Part shown: piece by piece, positions 55,647-63,880 of the stretch | How positions within the stretch are numbered: position 1 is the first letter of the stretch | Layout of the letters: every line of letters starts with the position of its first letter | DNA from: Variovorax gracilis | GTDB lineage: Bacteria > Pseudomonadota > Gammaproteobacteria > Burkholderiales > Burkholderiaceae_C | Direction: 5' to 3' | NCBI RefSeq assembly: GCF_030317115.1 | Contig: NZ_JASZYF010000001.1 | Span: 310,001 to 374,000, forward strand | Length of the DNA: 64,000 bases | Notes under the pieces: model-generated | What the model was told of the DNA's origin: nothing | Databases searched by the model: none | What the model saw: only the letters and a program-made list of their open reading frames with translations | Position numbers and translations under genes: made by a program

Positions 55647-56555
55647 GTGAGTTTCTCTGTTCGTGCGCGCCGTGCCGCGCCCGTTGACCTGTCTCGCCGC
55701 GCGCTCGTGCTGGCCGCGCTCGGCGCTGTGTCTGCCCTGTCCGGACCTGTCGATGCATGGGCTCGAAGCAGTTCAAAGGCATCGCCACTGCTGCTGGCCG
55801 CGGTCTACCACCGCGGCATGCCGCTCGACGACCATTGGGTCAGCGAGAAATACGACGGTGTGCGCGGATACTGGGACGGCAGGCAACTCCGCACGCGCGG
55901 CGGCGAGCCCATCGTTGCGCCGACCTGGTTCACCGCCCCGCTGCCGCCCATCCCCATGGACGGCGAACTGTGGGCGGGCCGCGGTCGCTTCGCGCACACG
56001 GTGTCGACGGTGCGCAGCCAGACGCCGGTCGATGCGGCCTGGCGCGAGATCCGTTTCATGGTCTTCGACCTGCCCGCCGCGCCCGGCGACTTCACGGCGC
56101 GCCTCGCCACACTGCGCAAACTCCTGCCGGTCACGAATGCAACCTGGCTGGTCGCCGTGCCGCAGCAGCGCGCCACGACTCACGAAGCCCTGCAGGCCTT
56201 GCTCGACAAGACGGTGCGGATGGGCGGCGAAGGCCTGATGCTCCATCGCGGCGCGTCGCTCTATCGGTCCGAACGCAGTTCCGACCTGCTCAAGGTCAAG
56301 CCTTTCGAAGATGCCGATGCGCGCGTGGTCGCGCACATCGGGGGACGCGGCAAGCACGCCGGCCGCCTCGGCGCGCTGATGGTCGAGATGCCCGATGGCA
56401 AGCGCTTCAAGCTCGGCACCGGCTTCAGCGACGCCGAACGCGAGAAGCCGCCCGCGATCGGCACCTGGGTCAGCTACCGATACAACGGGACGAACCCCTC
56501 GGGCCTGCCGAGGTTCGCCCGCTTCCTGCGGGTGCGCGACGACATCGAGCCCTGA
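55647..56555 (+). CDS. exported ATP-dependent DNA ligase (LigE-like, minimal)
   Basis: A 302-residue minimal ATP-dependent DNA ligase. The nucleotidyltransferase motifs are all visible: motif I EKYDGVRG with the AMP-accepting Lys68, motif III-like MDGELWAG near 110-117, motif IV GGEGLML near 193 and motif V LLKVKPF near 212. A C-terminal OB-like domain of about 75 residues follows, with no extra DNA-binding domains. An N-terminal leader with SRRALVLAALGAVSALSGP suggests secretion, possibly by Tat, as for LigE-type periplasmic ligases. The GTG start at 55647 sits 6 bases after GGGGAG. A role in repair of incoming DNA is plausible. Confidence 0.88.
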   Translation: MSFSVRARRAAPVDLSRRALVLAALGAVSALSGPVDAWARSSSKASPLLLAAVYHRGMPLDDHWVSEKYDGVRGYWDGRQLRTRGGEPIVAPTWFTAPLPPIPMDGELWAGRGRFAHTVSTVRSQTPVDAAWREIRFMVFDLPAAPGDFTARLATLRKLLPVTNATWLVAVPQQRATTHEALQALLDKTVRMGGEGLMLHRGASLYRSERSSDLLKVKPFEDADARVVAHIGGRGKHAGRLGALMVEMPDGKRFKLGTGFSDAEREKPPAIGTWVSYRYNGTNPSGLPRFARFLRVRDDIEP

Positions 56556-56570
56556 GGCGCTCGGGCCGCC

Positions 56571-57128
56571 TCACTTCGGCAGCAGCACCTTGTCGACCAC
56601 GTGGATCACGCCGTTGGACTGGATCACGTCGGCGGTCGTCACGTGCGCGGTGTTGCCGTTCTCGTCCGTGACCATCACCTTGCCACCGCTGGCCTTGGCC
56701 GTGAGCGTGCCGCCGGCCACGGTCTTCAGCGAGGCCATGCCCTTGCCGACCATGATCTCCTTCGTCAGCGCAGCCGCATCGAGTTTGCCCGGGACCACGT
56801 GGTAGGTCAGGATGGTCGTCAGCTTCGCCTTGTTTTCCGGCTTGAGCAGCATGTCCACCGTGCCATCGGGCAAGGCCGCGAAGGCGTCATTGGTGGGCGC
56901 GAAGACCGTGAATGGACCCGGGCCCTTGAGGGTCTCGACCAGCCCGGCCGCCTTCACTGCCGCGACCAGCGTGGTGTGGTCCTTCGAATTGACTGCGTTG
57001 TCGATGATGTCCTTGGTCGGGTACATCGGCGCGCCGCCGACCATGACCTGCGCCATGGCCGAGGCCGCGCCGGCCGCCATGACGATGGCCAGCGTGACGG
57101 ATGCGATGCGATGGGTGCTGCTCTTCAT
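56571..57128 (-). CDS. secreted fasciclin (FAS1) domain protein
   Basis: A 185-residue exported protein made of a single FAS1 domain. Residues 1-27 are a signal peptide (cleaved after SAMAQ). The domain shows the H1 motif [15 protein letters not shown] near 80-94, YHVVPGKLD near 120-128 and the closing H2 region [20 protein letters not shown]. Such proteins are extracytoplasmic and often take part in adhesion or cell-surface interactions. It is convergent with the ligase gene, 15 bases apart. The next 281 bases to the EamA gene hold no gene that I can see. Confidence 0.93.
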   Translation of the reverse strand: MKSSTHRIASVTLAIVMAAGAASAMAQVMVGGAPMYPTKDIIDNAVNSKDHTTLVAAVKAAGLVETLKGPGPFTVFAPTNDAFAALPDGTVDMLLKPENKAKLTTILTYHVVPGKLDAAALTKEIMVGKGMASLKTVAGGTLTAKASGGKVMVTDENGNTAHVTTADVIQSNGVIHVVDKVLLPK

Positions 57129-57409
57129 GAATGGCTCCTGAGGTTGGAACCGCCGCAAAAGTCGCGACGGCTGCAACCTATACGGAGCCGCGAGCGTTTT
57201 GGATTCAACGCCGGGCAATTCGCAGCGTGTACTTGTCGGCCGTGCACAATCCGCAAGGGTCACCCTCCCCATCGCCGCCACCCACCGCAAGCTGATCCAT
57301 CAGCTTCGCTGGTCCGGCGGCCGAACCTCACACCCGAATCGATGACCGTCTTTCCCGCGAAACCCCGACGACCACCAAGCCAGCCGTCAACGCTGCGCTG
57401 CAGTTCTGA

Positions 57410-58291
57410 GTGGCCGGCCCTGTGGCATTGACCGGACCGATCGTGTTCGCAGTCCTGTGCGGCGCGCTGCTGCATGCGGGCTGGAACGCGTTGATCAAGT
57501 CCGGGCGCGACAAGGCGCTCGACACCGCGCTGATCCACAGCTTGGGCATCTTCGTGGCGGTGCCCCTGATCTTCGTTACCGGTCTGCCGGCGCCTGTCGC
57601 GTGGCCTTACATGATCGCCTCGATGGTGATCCACCTCGGCTACTACATCGCGCTGGCCGGCGCCTACAAGCACGGCGACCTGGGGCTCACCTACCCCGTC
57701 ATGCGAGGCTGCGCGCCGCTGCTGGTGGCCATGGGCAGCATGGCCTTCATCGGCGAAGGCATCTCGGCGGCCGCCTGGGCAGGTGTCGCGATCATCTGCG
57801 TGGGCGTGGTCACCCTTGGCCTCTCCCGCTCGGCCTTGCACGGCGGCGATGAAGCGCGGCGGCGCAAGGCGCTCGGCTTCGCGCTGGTCAACGCCGCCAT
57901 CATTGCGCTCTACACCGTGATCGACGGCCTTGGCGTTCGCGCGTCGGGGGACGCGTTCGCCTACGTGGCGGCGCTGTTCCTGTTCGACGGAATACCCTAC
58001 CTCCTGCTGGTACTGTGGCGGCGGCCGGGCCAGCGCCGTGCAGCCATCACGTACATGGCGAGCCGGTGGAGGATCGCCGCGATCGGCACCTTCGCCTCGC
58101 TGGGCAGCTACGGCATCGCGCTGTGGGCGATGACCCACGCGCCCGTCGCTGTCGTCGCGGCCCTGCGCGAAACTTCGGTGCTCTTCGCCGCGCTGATCGG
58201 CACCCTCTTCCTGCGCGAGGCCTTCGGCTGGCAGCGAGCCGCCGGCACGGCGATCATCGTGGCCGGCGTGATGATCCTGCGCCTGGCCTGA
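57410..58291 (+). CDS. EamA-type (DMT superfamily) permease
   Basis: A 293-residue permease with about ten helices and two EamA repeats. The first has GALLHAGWNALIKSGRDK near residues 21-38, and the second ends in TLFLREAFGWQRAAGTAIIVAGVMIL, the usual family C-terminus. GTG at 57410 or 57422 can serve as start; I list the longer one. The substrate is unknown. Its stop is adjacent to the stop of the convergent decarboxylase gene. Confidence 0.88.
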   Translation: MAGPVALTGPIVFAVLCGALLHAGWNALIKSGRDKALDTALIHSLGIFVAVPLIFVTGLPAPVAWPYMIASMVIHLGYYIALAGAYKHGDLGLTYPVMRGCAPLLVAMGSMAFIGEGISAAAWAGVAIICVGVVTLGLSRSALHGGDEARRRKALGFALVNAAIIALYTVIDGLGVRASGDAFAYVAALFLFDGIPYLLLVLWRRPGQRRAAITYMASRWRIAAIGTFASLGSYGIALWAMTHAPVAVVAALRETSVLFAALIGTLFLREAFGWQRAAGTAIIVAGVMILRLA

Positions 58292-60562
58292 TCAGGCTGC
58301 GCGAACGCAATCGGCGTAGTAGCGCTTGCGGCCCGTCTCGTCGATGCGCCCCACGAGTCCGTGAATGTCGGTCTCGAATCCCGGGCACTCGGTATTGAAC
58401 TCGCGCGCGAACTTCAGGTAGTCGACGATCTTCTTGTTGAAGACCTCGCCCGGAATCAGCAGCGGGATGCCCGGCGGGTACGGCGTGATGAGGCTGGTCG
58501 TAATGCGCCCTTCCAGGTGGTCGATCTCGACGCGCTCCGTCTTGCGGTGCGCGATGTGCGCGAAGGCGTCGCTCGGCTTCATTGCCGGAGTGAGATCGCT
58601 CAGGTACATCTCGGTGGTCAGCCGCGCAACATCGAAGCGCGCGTACAACTCATGGATGTGGTGGCACAGGTCGCGCAGCCCGAGGCGCTCGTACTTCGGA
58701 TGCGCCTGGCAGAACTCCGGCATGATCCGCCACATCGGCTGGTTGCGCGCGTAGTCGTCCTTGAACTGCTGCAGCGCCGTCAACAGCGTGTTCCACCGGC
58801 CTTTGGTGATGCCGATCGTGAACATGATGAAGAAGCTGTAGAGCCCCGTCTTCTCGACGATCACGCCATGCTCGGCCAGGAACTTGGTGACGATGCTGGC
58901 CGGGATGCCGGTCTTCGCGAACTTGCCGTTCAGGTCCAGGCCCGGCGTCACGATGGTCGACTTGATCGGATCGAGCATGTTGAAGCCGTCGGCCAGCTTG
59001 CCGAAGCCGTGCCACTTCGCGGTGCGTGATTCGCCCTTGATGATCCAGTCGTCGGCGCGGCCGATGCCCTCGTCGACCAGCTTCTCGGGGCCCCAGACCT
59101 TGAACCACCATTCGTCCTTGCCGAACTCGTCCTCGACCTTGCGCATCGCGCGGCGGAAGTCCAGCGCTTCGAGGATGCTCTCCTCCACCAGCGCGGTGCC
59201 GCCGGGCGGCTCCATCATCGCGGCCGCGACGTCGCAGCTCGCGATGATCGCGTACTGCGGGCTCGTCGACGAGTGCATCAGGTAGGCCTCGTTGAACAGG
59301 TCGCGGTCCAGCGCCCGGTTCTGCGAGTCCTGCACCAGCACGTGGCTCGCCTGGCTGATGCCGGCCAGGAGCTTGTGGGTCGACTGCGTGGCGAACACGA
59401 GCGATTCCTTCGGCCGCACACGGCGCTTGCCCATTGCATGGTAGGCGCCATAGAACGGGTGGAAGGCGGCGTGCGGCAGCCACGCTTCGTCGAAGTGCAG
59501 CGTGTCGACGTAGCCGTCGAGCATGTTCTTGATGGTCTCGGTGTTGTAGATCACGCCGTCGTAGGTTGACTGCGTGAGCGTCATCACGCGCGGCTTGACC
59601 TTGTTCGCGTCGACATGCGAGAGCAGCGGGTTGGCGGCGATCTTGGCCTTGATCGCCGCCGGCTCGAACTCGCTCTTCGGGATCGGGCCGATGATGCCGA
59701 AGTGGTTGCGCGTCGGTTTCATGAACACCGGAATCGCGCCTGTCATGATGATCGCGTGCAGGATCGACTTGTGGCAGTTGCGGTCAACCACCACCACGTC
59801 GTCCGGCGCCACCGTGTGATGCCACACCATCTTGTTGCTGGTGCTGGTGCCGTTGGTTACGAAGAAGCAGTGGTCGGCGTTGAAGATGCGCGCCGCATTG
59901 CGTTCGCTCGCCGCGACCGGCCCGGTGTGGTCCAGCAGCTGGCCCAGTTCCTCCACCGCATTGCAGACGTCGGCGCGCAGCATGTTCTCGCCGAAGAACT
60001 GGTGAAACATCTGGCCGACGGGGCTCTTCAGGAAGGCCACGCCCCCGGAGTGCCCCGGGCAGTGCCATGAATACGAACCGTCTTCCGCATAGTCGATCAG
60101 CGCCTTGAAGAACGGCGGCTGCACGCCTTCGAGGTAGCTCTTGGCCTCGCGGATGATGTGGCGCGCCACGAACTCCGGCGTGTCCTCGAACATGTGGATG
60201 AAGCCGTGCAGCTCGCGCAGGATGTCGTTCGGGATGTGGCGCGACGTCTTGGTTTCGCCGTAGATGTAGATCGGCACATCGGCGTTCTTGCGGCGAACTT
60301 CTCCGATGAAATTGCGCAGGCTCAGCACAGCCGGGTCGAGGTCAGGGCCGACCGAGAACTCCTCGTCGTCGATCGACAGGATGAAGGCGCTGGCGCGGCT
60401 CTGCTGCTGCGCGAACTGGCTCAGGTCGCCATAGCTGGTGACGCCCAGCACCTCGAAGCCTTCGCTCTCGAAAGCCTGCGCGAGCGCGCGGATACCGAGC
60501 CCCGACGTGTTCTCGGAACGAAAGTCCTCGTCGATGATGACGATGGGAAAGCGAAATTTCAT
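58292..60562 (-). CDS. lysine/arginine/ornithine decarboxylase (PLP-dependent, large form)
   Basis: A 756-residue fold-type I decarboxylase of the acid-stress/biosynthetic class. The N-terminal wing domain (residues 1-130, starting FPIVIIDEDFRSENTSGLG) resembles a response-regulator receiver fold, the PLP-binding core has STHKLLAG with the Schiff-base Lys near residue 397 and the conserved SWHCPGHSGGVAFLKSP, and a C-terminal domain follows from about 600. These enzymes convert lysine, arginine or ornithine to the diamine and consume a proton. The sequence does not decide which amino acid is preferred. No antiporter gene of the CadB type is adjacent. Confidence 0.92.
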   Translation of the reverse strand: MKFRFPIVIIDEDFRSENTSGLGIRALAQAFESEGFEVLGVTSYGDLSQFAQQQSRASAFILSIDDEEFSVGPDLDPAVLSLRNFIGEVRRKNADVPIYIYGETKTSRHIPNDILRELHGFIHMFEDTPEFVARHIIREAKSYLEGVQPPFFKALIDYAEDGSYSWHCPGHSGGVAFLKSPVGQMFHQFFGENMLRADVCNAVEELGQLLDHTGPVAASERNAARIFNADHCFFVTNGTSTSNKMVWHHTVAPDDVVVVDRNCHKSILHAIIMTGAIPVFMKPTRNHFGIIGPIPKSEFEPAAIKAKIAANPLLSHVDANKVKPRVMTLTQSTYDGVIYNTETIKNMLDGYVDTLHFDEAWLPHAAFHPFYGAYHAMGKRRVRPKESLVFATQSTHKLLAGISQASHVLVQDSQNRALDRDLFNEAYLMHSSTSPQYAIIASCDVAAAMMEPPGGTALVEESILEALDFRRAMRKVEDEFGKDEWWFKVWGPEKLVDEGIGRADDWIIKGESRTAKWHGFGKLADGFNMLDPIKSTIVTPGLDLNGKFAKTGIPASIVTKFLAEHGVIVEKTGLYSFFIMFTIGITKGRWNTLLTALQQFKDDYARNQPMWRIMPEFCQAHPKYERLGLRDLCHHIHELYARFDVARLTTEMYLSDLTPAMKPSDAFAHIAHRKTERVEIDHLEGRITTSLITPYPPGIPLLIPGEVFNKKIVDYLKFAREFNTECPGFETDIHGLVGRIDETGRKRYYADCVRAA

Positions 60563-60671
60563 GTGCGGGGCTCCCGACTGGCAAATAGGCGCGAAGTGTA
60601 CGGAATTCAGATGAAGGCGCTGGTCAGCTTTGACACAATCCCTTCAACCTACAACAAAGAGAGGAATCGAC

Positions 60672-61103
60672 ATGGCGAGTTCCACCATCTGGTGGTTGAT
60701 AGCAGGGGCCGCCGTCGTGGCCGAACTGCTGTCCGGAACGGGCACGGTCTACCTGCTGCTGATGAGCGCCGGCTTCGCTGCGGCGGCATTGTCGGCGCAC
60801 GCAGGCGCCGCGCTCGGCACCCAGTTGATCGTGGCGGCGGTCGTGAGCCTCGGGGCGGTGATCGGCTGGCATGCAATCCGCCGCAAGCGCCCGCCCGAAC
60901 CGCCGACGGGCGCCAATCGCGACGTCAACCTCGATATCGGCGAAAGAGTCCACGTCGACGCCTGGAACGCCGATGGCACCGCCACCGTCCGCTACCGTGG
61001 CGCGCAATGGACTGTCGTGGCTCGCGACGGGAGCATGTTGACAACGGGCGAGCACAAGGTCGCCGAGGTGATCGGCAGCCGCCTCGTCGTCGAAAAGATC
61101 TGA
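60672..61103 (+). CDS. NfeD family membrane protein
   Basis: A 143-residue NfeD protein of the short (YbbK/YuaF) form. Two or three helices (residues about 5-60) are followed by a soluble OB-fold domain with IGERVHVDAWNADGTATVRYRGAQW near 97-120. NfeD proteins are encoded beside SPFH proteins and act with them in membrane microdomains. The SPFH gene begins 33 bases downstream. The start at 60672 has GAGGAA 7 bases upstream. Confidence 0.9.
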   Translation: MASSTIWWLIAGAAVVAELLSGTGTVYLLLMSAGFAAAALSAHAGAALGTQLIVAAVVSLGAVIGWHAIRRKRPPEPPTGANRDVNLDIGERVHVDAWNADGTATVRYRGAQWTVVARDGSMLTTGEHKVAEVIGSRLVVEKI

Positions 61104-61136
61104 ATCAGAAACCACAAGAAGGCAGGAAAGCAACCC

Positions 61137-62069
61137 ATGGAATTCGCAGTCGTCCCCCTCGTCATCCTGGTGATCGCCGTGATCGTCATTACCCAGTCGA
61201 TCAAGTTCGTGCCGCAGCAGAACGCCTGGGTGCGCGAACGCCTCGGCAAGTACCACGGCACCATGACACCCGGGCCCAACTTCCTGATCCCCTTCATCGA
61301 CCGCGTGGCGTACAAGCACAGCCTGAAGGAAATCCCGCTGGACGTGCCGAGCCAGGTCTGCATCACCCGCGACAACACGCAGCTGCAGGTGGACGGCATC
61401 CTCTACTTCCAGGTCACCGACCCGATGCGGGCGAGCTACGGCTCGTCGAACTACATCGTGGCCGTGACCCAGCTGGCCCAGACGTCGCTTCGCAGCGTGA
61501 TCGGCAAGCTCGAACTGGACAAGACCTTCGAGGAGCGCGACATCATCAATTCCCAGATCGTCTCCGCAATCGACGAGGCGGCGCTCAACTGGGGCGTGAA
61601 GGTGCTGCGCTACGAGATCAAGGACCTGACGCCGCCGAACGAAATCCTCCACGCGATGCAGCGGCAGATCACGGCCGAACGCGAAAAGCGCGCACTAATC
61701 GCCGCATCAGAAGGCCGTCGCCAGGAACAGATCAACATCGCCACTGGTGAGCGCGAGGCCTTCATCGCACGCTCAGAAGGCGAAAAGCAGGCGCAGATCA
61801 ACAATGCGCAGGGCGAGGCGGCCGCCATCACCGCCGTGGCCGAAGCGACCGCGGGCGCCATCGAACGCATCGCCGCCGCGATCCGGCAGCCGGGCGGCGA
61901 GCAGGCCGTGCAACTCAAGGTGGCCGAGCGCGCGGTCGATGCCTACGGCAAGGTCGCGGCAGACGCAACGACCACGCTGATCGTGCCGAGCAACATGAAC
62001 GAAACCGCCGCCCTGATCGCTTCAGCCATGCGGATGGTGCAGGCCGGCAAGACGTCCGTCTCAGCTTGA
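61137..62069 (+). CDS. SPFH/Band 7 domain protein (stomatin/QmcA-like)
   Basis: A 310-residue stomatin-type membrane protein. One N-terminal hydrophobic segment (residues 2-22) anchors it. The Band 7 domain (FVPQQNAWVRERLGKY to VLRYEIKDLTPP) spans about 22-170, followed by a coiled-coil region rich in Ala, Glu and Arg (AEREKRALIAASEGRRQEQ and repeats EREAFIARSEGEKQAQ to about 240). It oligomerises in the inner membrane and is linked to membrane protease control and lipid organisation. Co-transcribed with the NfeD gene. Confidence 0.95.
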   Translation: MEFAVVPLVILVIAVIVITQSIKFVPQQNAWVRERLGKYHGTMTPGPNFLIPFIDRVAYKHSLKEIPLDVPSQVCITRDNTQLQVDGILYFQVTDPMRASYGSSNYIVAVTQLAQTSLRSVIGKLELDKTFEERDIINSQIVSAIDEAALNWGVKVLRYEIKDLTPPNEILHAMQRQITAEREKRALIAASEGRRQEQINIATGEREAFIARSEGEKQAQINNAQGEAAAITAVAEATAGAIERIAAAIRQPGGEQAVQLKVAERAVDAYGKVAADATTTLIVPSNMNETAALIASAMRMVQAGKTSVSA

Positions 62070-62110
62070 TCGCTTTCGACGCAGACGCCCGGGGAAACGG
62101 TTTCCGCCAC

Positions 62111-62119
62111 TGCTACAAT
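62111..62119 (+). promoter_or_regulatory. extended -10 promoter of tRNA-Ser
   Basis: TGCTACAAT is an extended -10 element (TGn then TACAAT, 5 of 6 to consensus) placed 10 bases before the mature tRNA start. The -35 region is not evident. The stretch lies after the SPFH gene stop and is consistent with independent transcription of the tRNA. Confidence 0.5.
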
Positions 62120-62128
62120 CGTGGGCTC

Positions 62129-62219
62129 GGAGCGGTGGATGAGCGGTTTAAGTCGCACGCCTGGAAAGCGTGTGAGGGTTAATAGCCCTCCGCGGGTTCG
62201 AATCCCGCCTGCTCCGCCA
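62129..62219 (+). tRNA. tRNA-Ser (anticodon GGA)
   Basis: A 91-base class II tRNA. The acceptor arms are GGAGCGG and CTGCTCC followed by G and the encoded CCA. The anticodon stem/loop CACGC-CTGGAAA-GCGTG shows the anticodon GGA at 62163-62165, which reads the UCC/UCU serine codons. The long variable arm GAGGGTTAATAGCCCTC and the T-arm GCGGGTTCGAATCCCGC complete the serine form. Confidence 0.97.
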
Positions 62220-62220
62220 G

Positions 62221-62245
62221 ATGGCCCTTACGGGCCATTTTTTTT
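62221..62245 (+). terminator. intrinsic terminator after tRNA-Ser
   Basis: Stem ATGGCCC / GGGCCAT with a 4-base TTAC loop ends in eight T. It lies 1 base after the CCA end of the tRNA. Confidence 0.9.
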
Positions 62246-62248
62246 CGT

Positions 62249-62494
62249 TCAAGCTGACCCAAACCGCCCTGCCCAGTAGGTCATCTCGCCGGCGTACAGC
62301 TTGGACAGCATGGCTCGGCTGCTGGCATGAATGTCGTCGATGATCGCCATCATCACGGCCAGCGCATAACCTCTTGCCGTACACGTCCCCCAGTGCGAAG
62401 CAGCGATCACGCTGTCCAGTGCGAACAGAGCCTGGCAGACCGACAGGAATTCACGGTCTAGCCACTGGCGATCAGCTTTGGGCCATTGCCACAA
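62249..62494 (-). CDS. possible small hypothetical protein
   Basis: An 81-residue frame that starts with TTG at 62494 and ends at the tRNA terminator, overlapping the end of the lipoprotein gene by 23 bases. The sequence reads LWQWPKADRQWLDREFLS near the start and then helical stretches (ALAVMMAIIDDIHASSRAML). I do not recognise it. AGGAG lies only 2 bases before the TTG, which is too close for a good site. It could be translated by coupling from the lipoprotein gene or be non-coding. Confidence 0.3.
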   Translation of the reverse strand: MWQWPKADRQWLDREFLSVCQALFALDSVIAASHWGTCTARGYALAVMMAIIDDIHASSRAMLSKLYAGEMTYWAGRFGSA

Positions 62495-63296
62495 GACTCC
62501 TGCCTGAACCAACAGGCTGCGATGCCGCAGGTGCCGAAACCGGTTGTGTGGTGCCAGATCGCTTGAGAATCGAAAGCTGGCCGCCATTGGACAGAGTGAT
62601 GTAGTTCTCTCTCGACTTGACGACAAGAGGCATGGCGGTTTTTCCGGGCCCGAGCGGATAGAGCCTGTTCGTGGACTTGGCGTACGTAAACATTACGGCG
62701 GCACCATCGGCCACGACTTCAAACTTGTTCTCAACAAAGTTGTAGCAGGTACCGTCATCGGGAGCGGAGGTTCCTGCCGCCAAAAAGGCACCGTTGAGAA
62801 CCGAGAACGTACCGTCTGCGTTGATCTGCACTTTCCCCGTTGGTTGCATCGCACAAGTACCGGAGGCAGAGCCATCCGACGTGTTGCCGGGCAGATTCAC
62901 GATGTCCCAAACCCCTACGAGGGTCTTGGAGAGGTTGACGGCAATCTCCTTGTCGAGCGCGTCTTGCAGGTTGCTTGCGGACAGGCCGTTGGAGGCGTTT
63001 TCGAGCGATACGTTGGATGCAAGCACTTTCACGTTGTCCGGCAACTGGCTGGCCTGCACACGGATAAAACCGTCCTTGCCGGCGGCGACTTGCGTGCCGG
63101 ACTTCAACACGATGTTGGATGCCTTGACGGTGCCGTTTGAGTTGCCGCTGGCCGTCCCGCTCGATGAGCCGCCTGCCACTGCTTGTTCGCCCGAGCCACC
63201 GCCACCTCCGCATCCGACGAGAAGCATGGAGACCGCAAACGCGACGGAAACGGACGACCCCAGTGCGGCGGTGAACGTGCGATGGACCTTGGACAT
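62472..63296 (-). CDS. hypothetical lipoprotein
   Basis: A 274-residue probable lipoprotein that I cannot assign to a family. The signal peptide (residues 1-28) ends in LLVGC with a following GGGGGSGEQ linker, as in many surface lipoproteins. The next part is Ser/Gly-rich; from about residue 55 the sequence reads as beta-rich, with NLSKTLVGVWDIVNLPGN near 122 and MPLVVKSRENYITLSNGGQLSIL near 220. The start at 63296 has AAGGAA 8 bases upstream. It is likely a separate transcript from the regulator gene 98 bases upstream. Confidence 0.7.
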   Translation of the reverse strand: MSKVHRTFTAALGSSVSVAFAVSMLLVGCGGGGGSGEQAVAGGSSSGTASGNSNGTVKASNIVLKSGTQVAAGKDGFIRVQASQLPDNVKVLASNVSLENASNGLSASNLQDALDKEIAVNLSKTLVGVWDIVNLPGNTSDGSASGTCAMQPTGKVQINADGTFSVLNGAFLAAGTSAPDDGTCYNFVENKFEVVADGAAVMFTYAKSTNRLYPLGPGKTAMPLVVKSRENYITLSNGGQLSILKRSGTTQPVSAPAASQPVGSGRSLVAMAQS

Positions 63297-63394
63297 TTGG
63301 GGTTTCCTTGAAAGCGGGCGACATCACCCACGCATACACTCAGCTGCGGTGCATGCGTCGACGTCTGTCGTGGTGCCCCAGTGGGGCTCAAGCC

Positions 63395-63724
63395 TCAGGA
63401 GGCTTCGTTGCGCTGGCGATAGCGCGATTCGGGCCGGGGCGGTGGCTCGGCGTCCATGTTCCAGCGCGCACCGAAGCTCGCCATGTACGCCACGATGCGC
63501 TCGACCTCTTCATCGCTGAGCACCTGGAATGCCGCCATGAAGAACGCTCGCGTCACGCTGATCTCGCGCGGGGTCTGTCCGCCCGTGTGCTTTCGCCACT
63601 GCTCCGGCTGCACTGCGAACAGACGCGCCATCTCATAGGCCGTGAGGCCAAACTGCTCCTTGAGCACTTGGAGGTCTTTCGGCGTTGGCGCGCGGTACTC
63701 GGTGACCGGAGGCGTGATTCGCAT
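63395..63724 (-). CDS. small HTH-like regulator / unknown conserved protein
   Basis: A 109-residue protein. Residues about 14-45 (TPKDLQVLKEQFGLTAYEMARLFAVQ, PEQWRKHTGG) resemble a helix-turn-helix of the XRE type, and the rest is helical and charged. I cannot name it. The start at 63724 was chosen because the open frame beyond it overlaps the palindromic region at 63851-63880 that reads as promoter. An ATG at 63841 is the alternative. It may be an auto-regulated small transcription factor for the lipoprotein gene downstream. Confidence 0.55.
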   Translation of the reverse strand: MRITPPVTEYRAPTPKDLQVLKEQFGLTAYEMARLFAVQPEQWRKHTGGQTPREISVTRAFFMAAFQVLSDEEVERIVAYMASFGARWNMDAEPPPRPESRYRQRNEAS

Positions 63725-63850
63725 GGTTTTCGCCCGGCTGTCGCTGGAGCCCGTCACTTGGCCCTTGCAGCGGGGAATGCCTGATTCATCGGTTACGTCC
63801 TTGAAGGGTTGAGGGCGCTGCGCTACGCTGCACCACAGCATGAATCTTAC

Positions 63851-63880
63851 CGACCTTTTAGGTCGCCAACTGAATAGTTG
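63851..63880. promoter_or_regulatory. two adjacent palindromes upstream of the small regulator
   Basis: CGACCT-TTT-AGGTCG (63851-63865) and CAACT-GAAT-AGTTG (63867-63880) are perfect inverted repeats one base apart, close to a possible -10 (TAAGAT, minus strand). This looks like an operator for an auto-regulated HTH protein. The rest of 63881-64000 shows nothing I can name. Confidence 0.4.
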
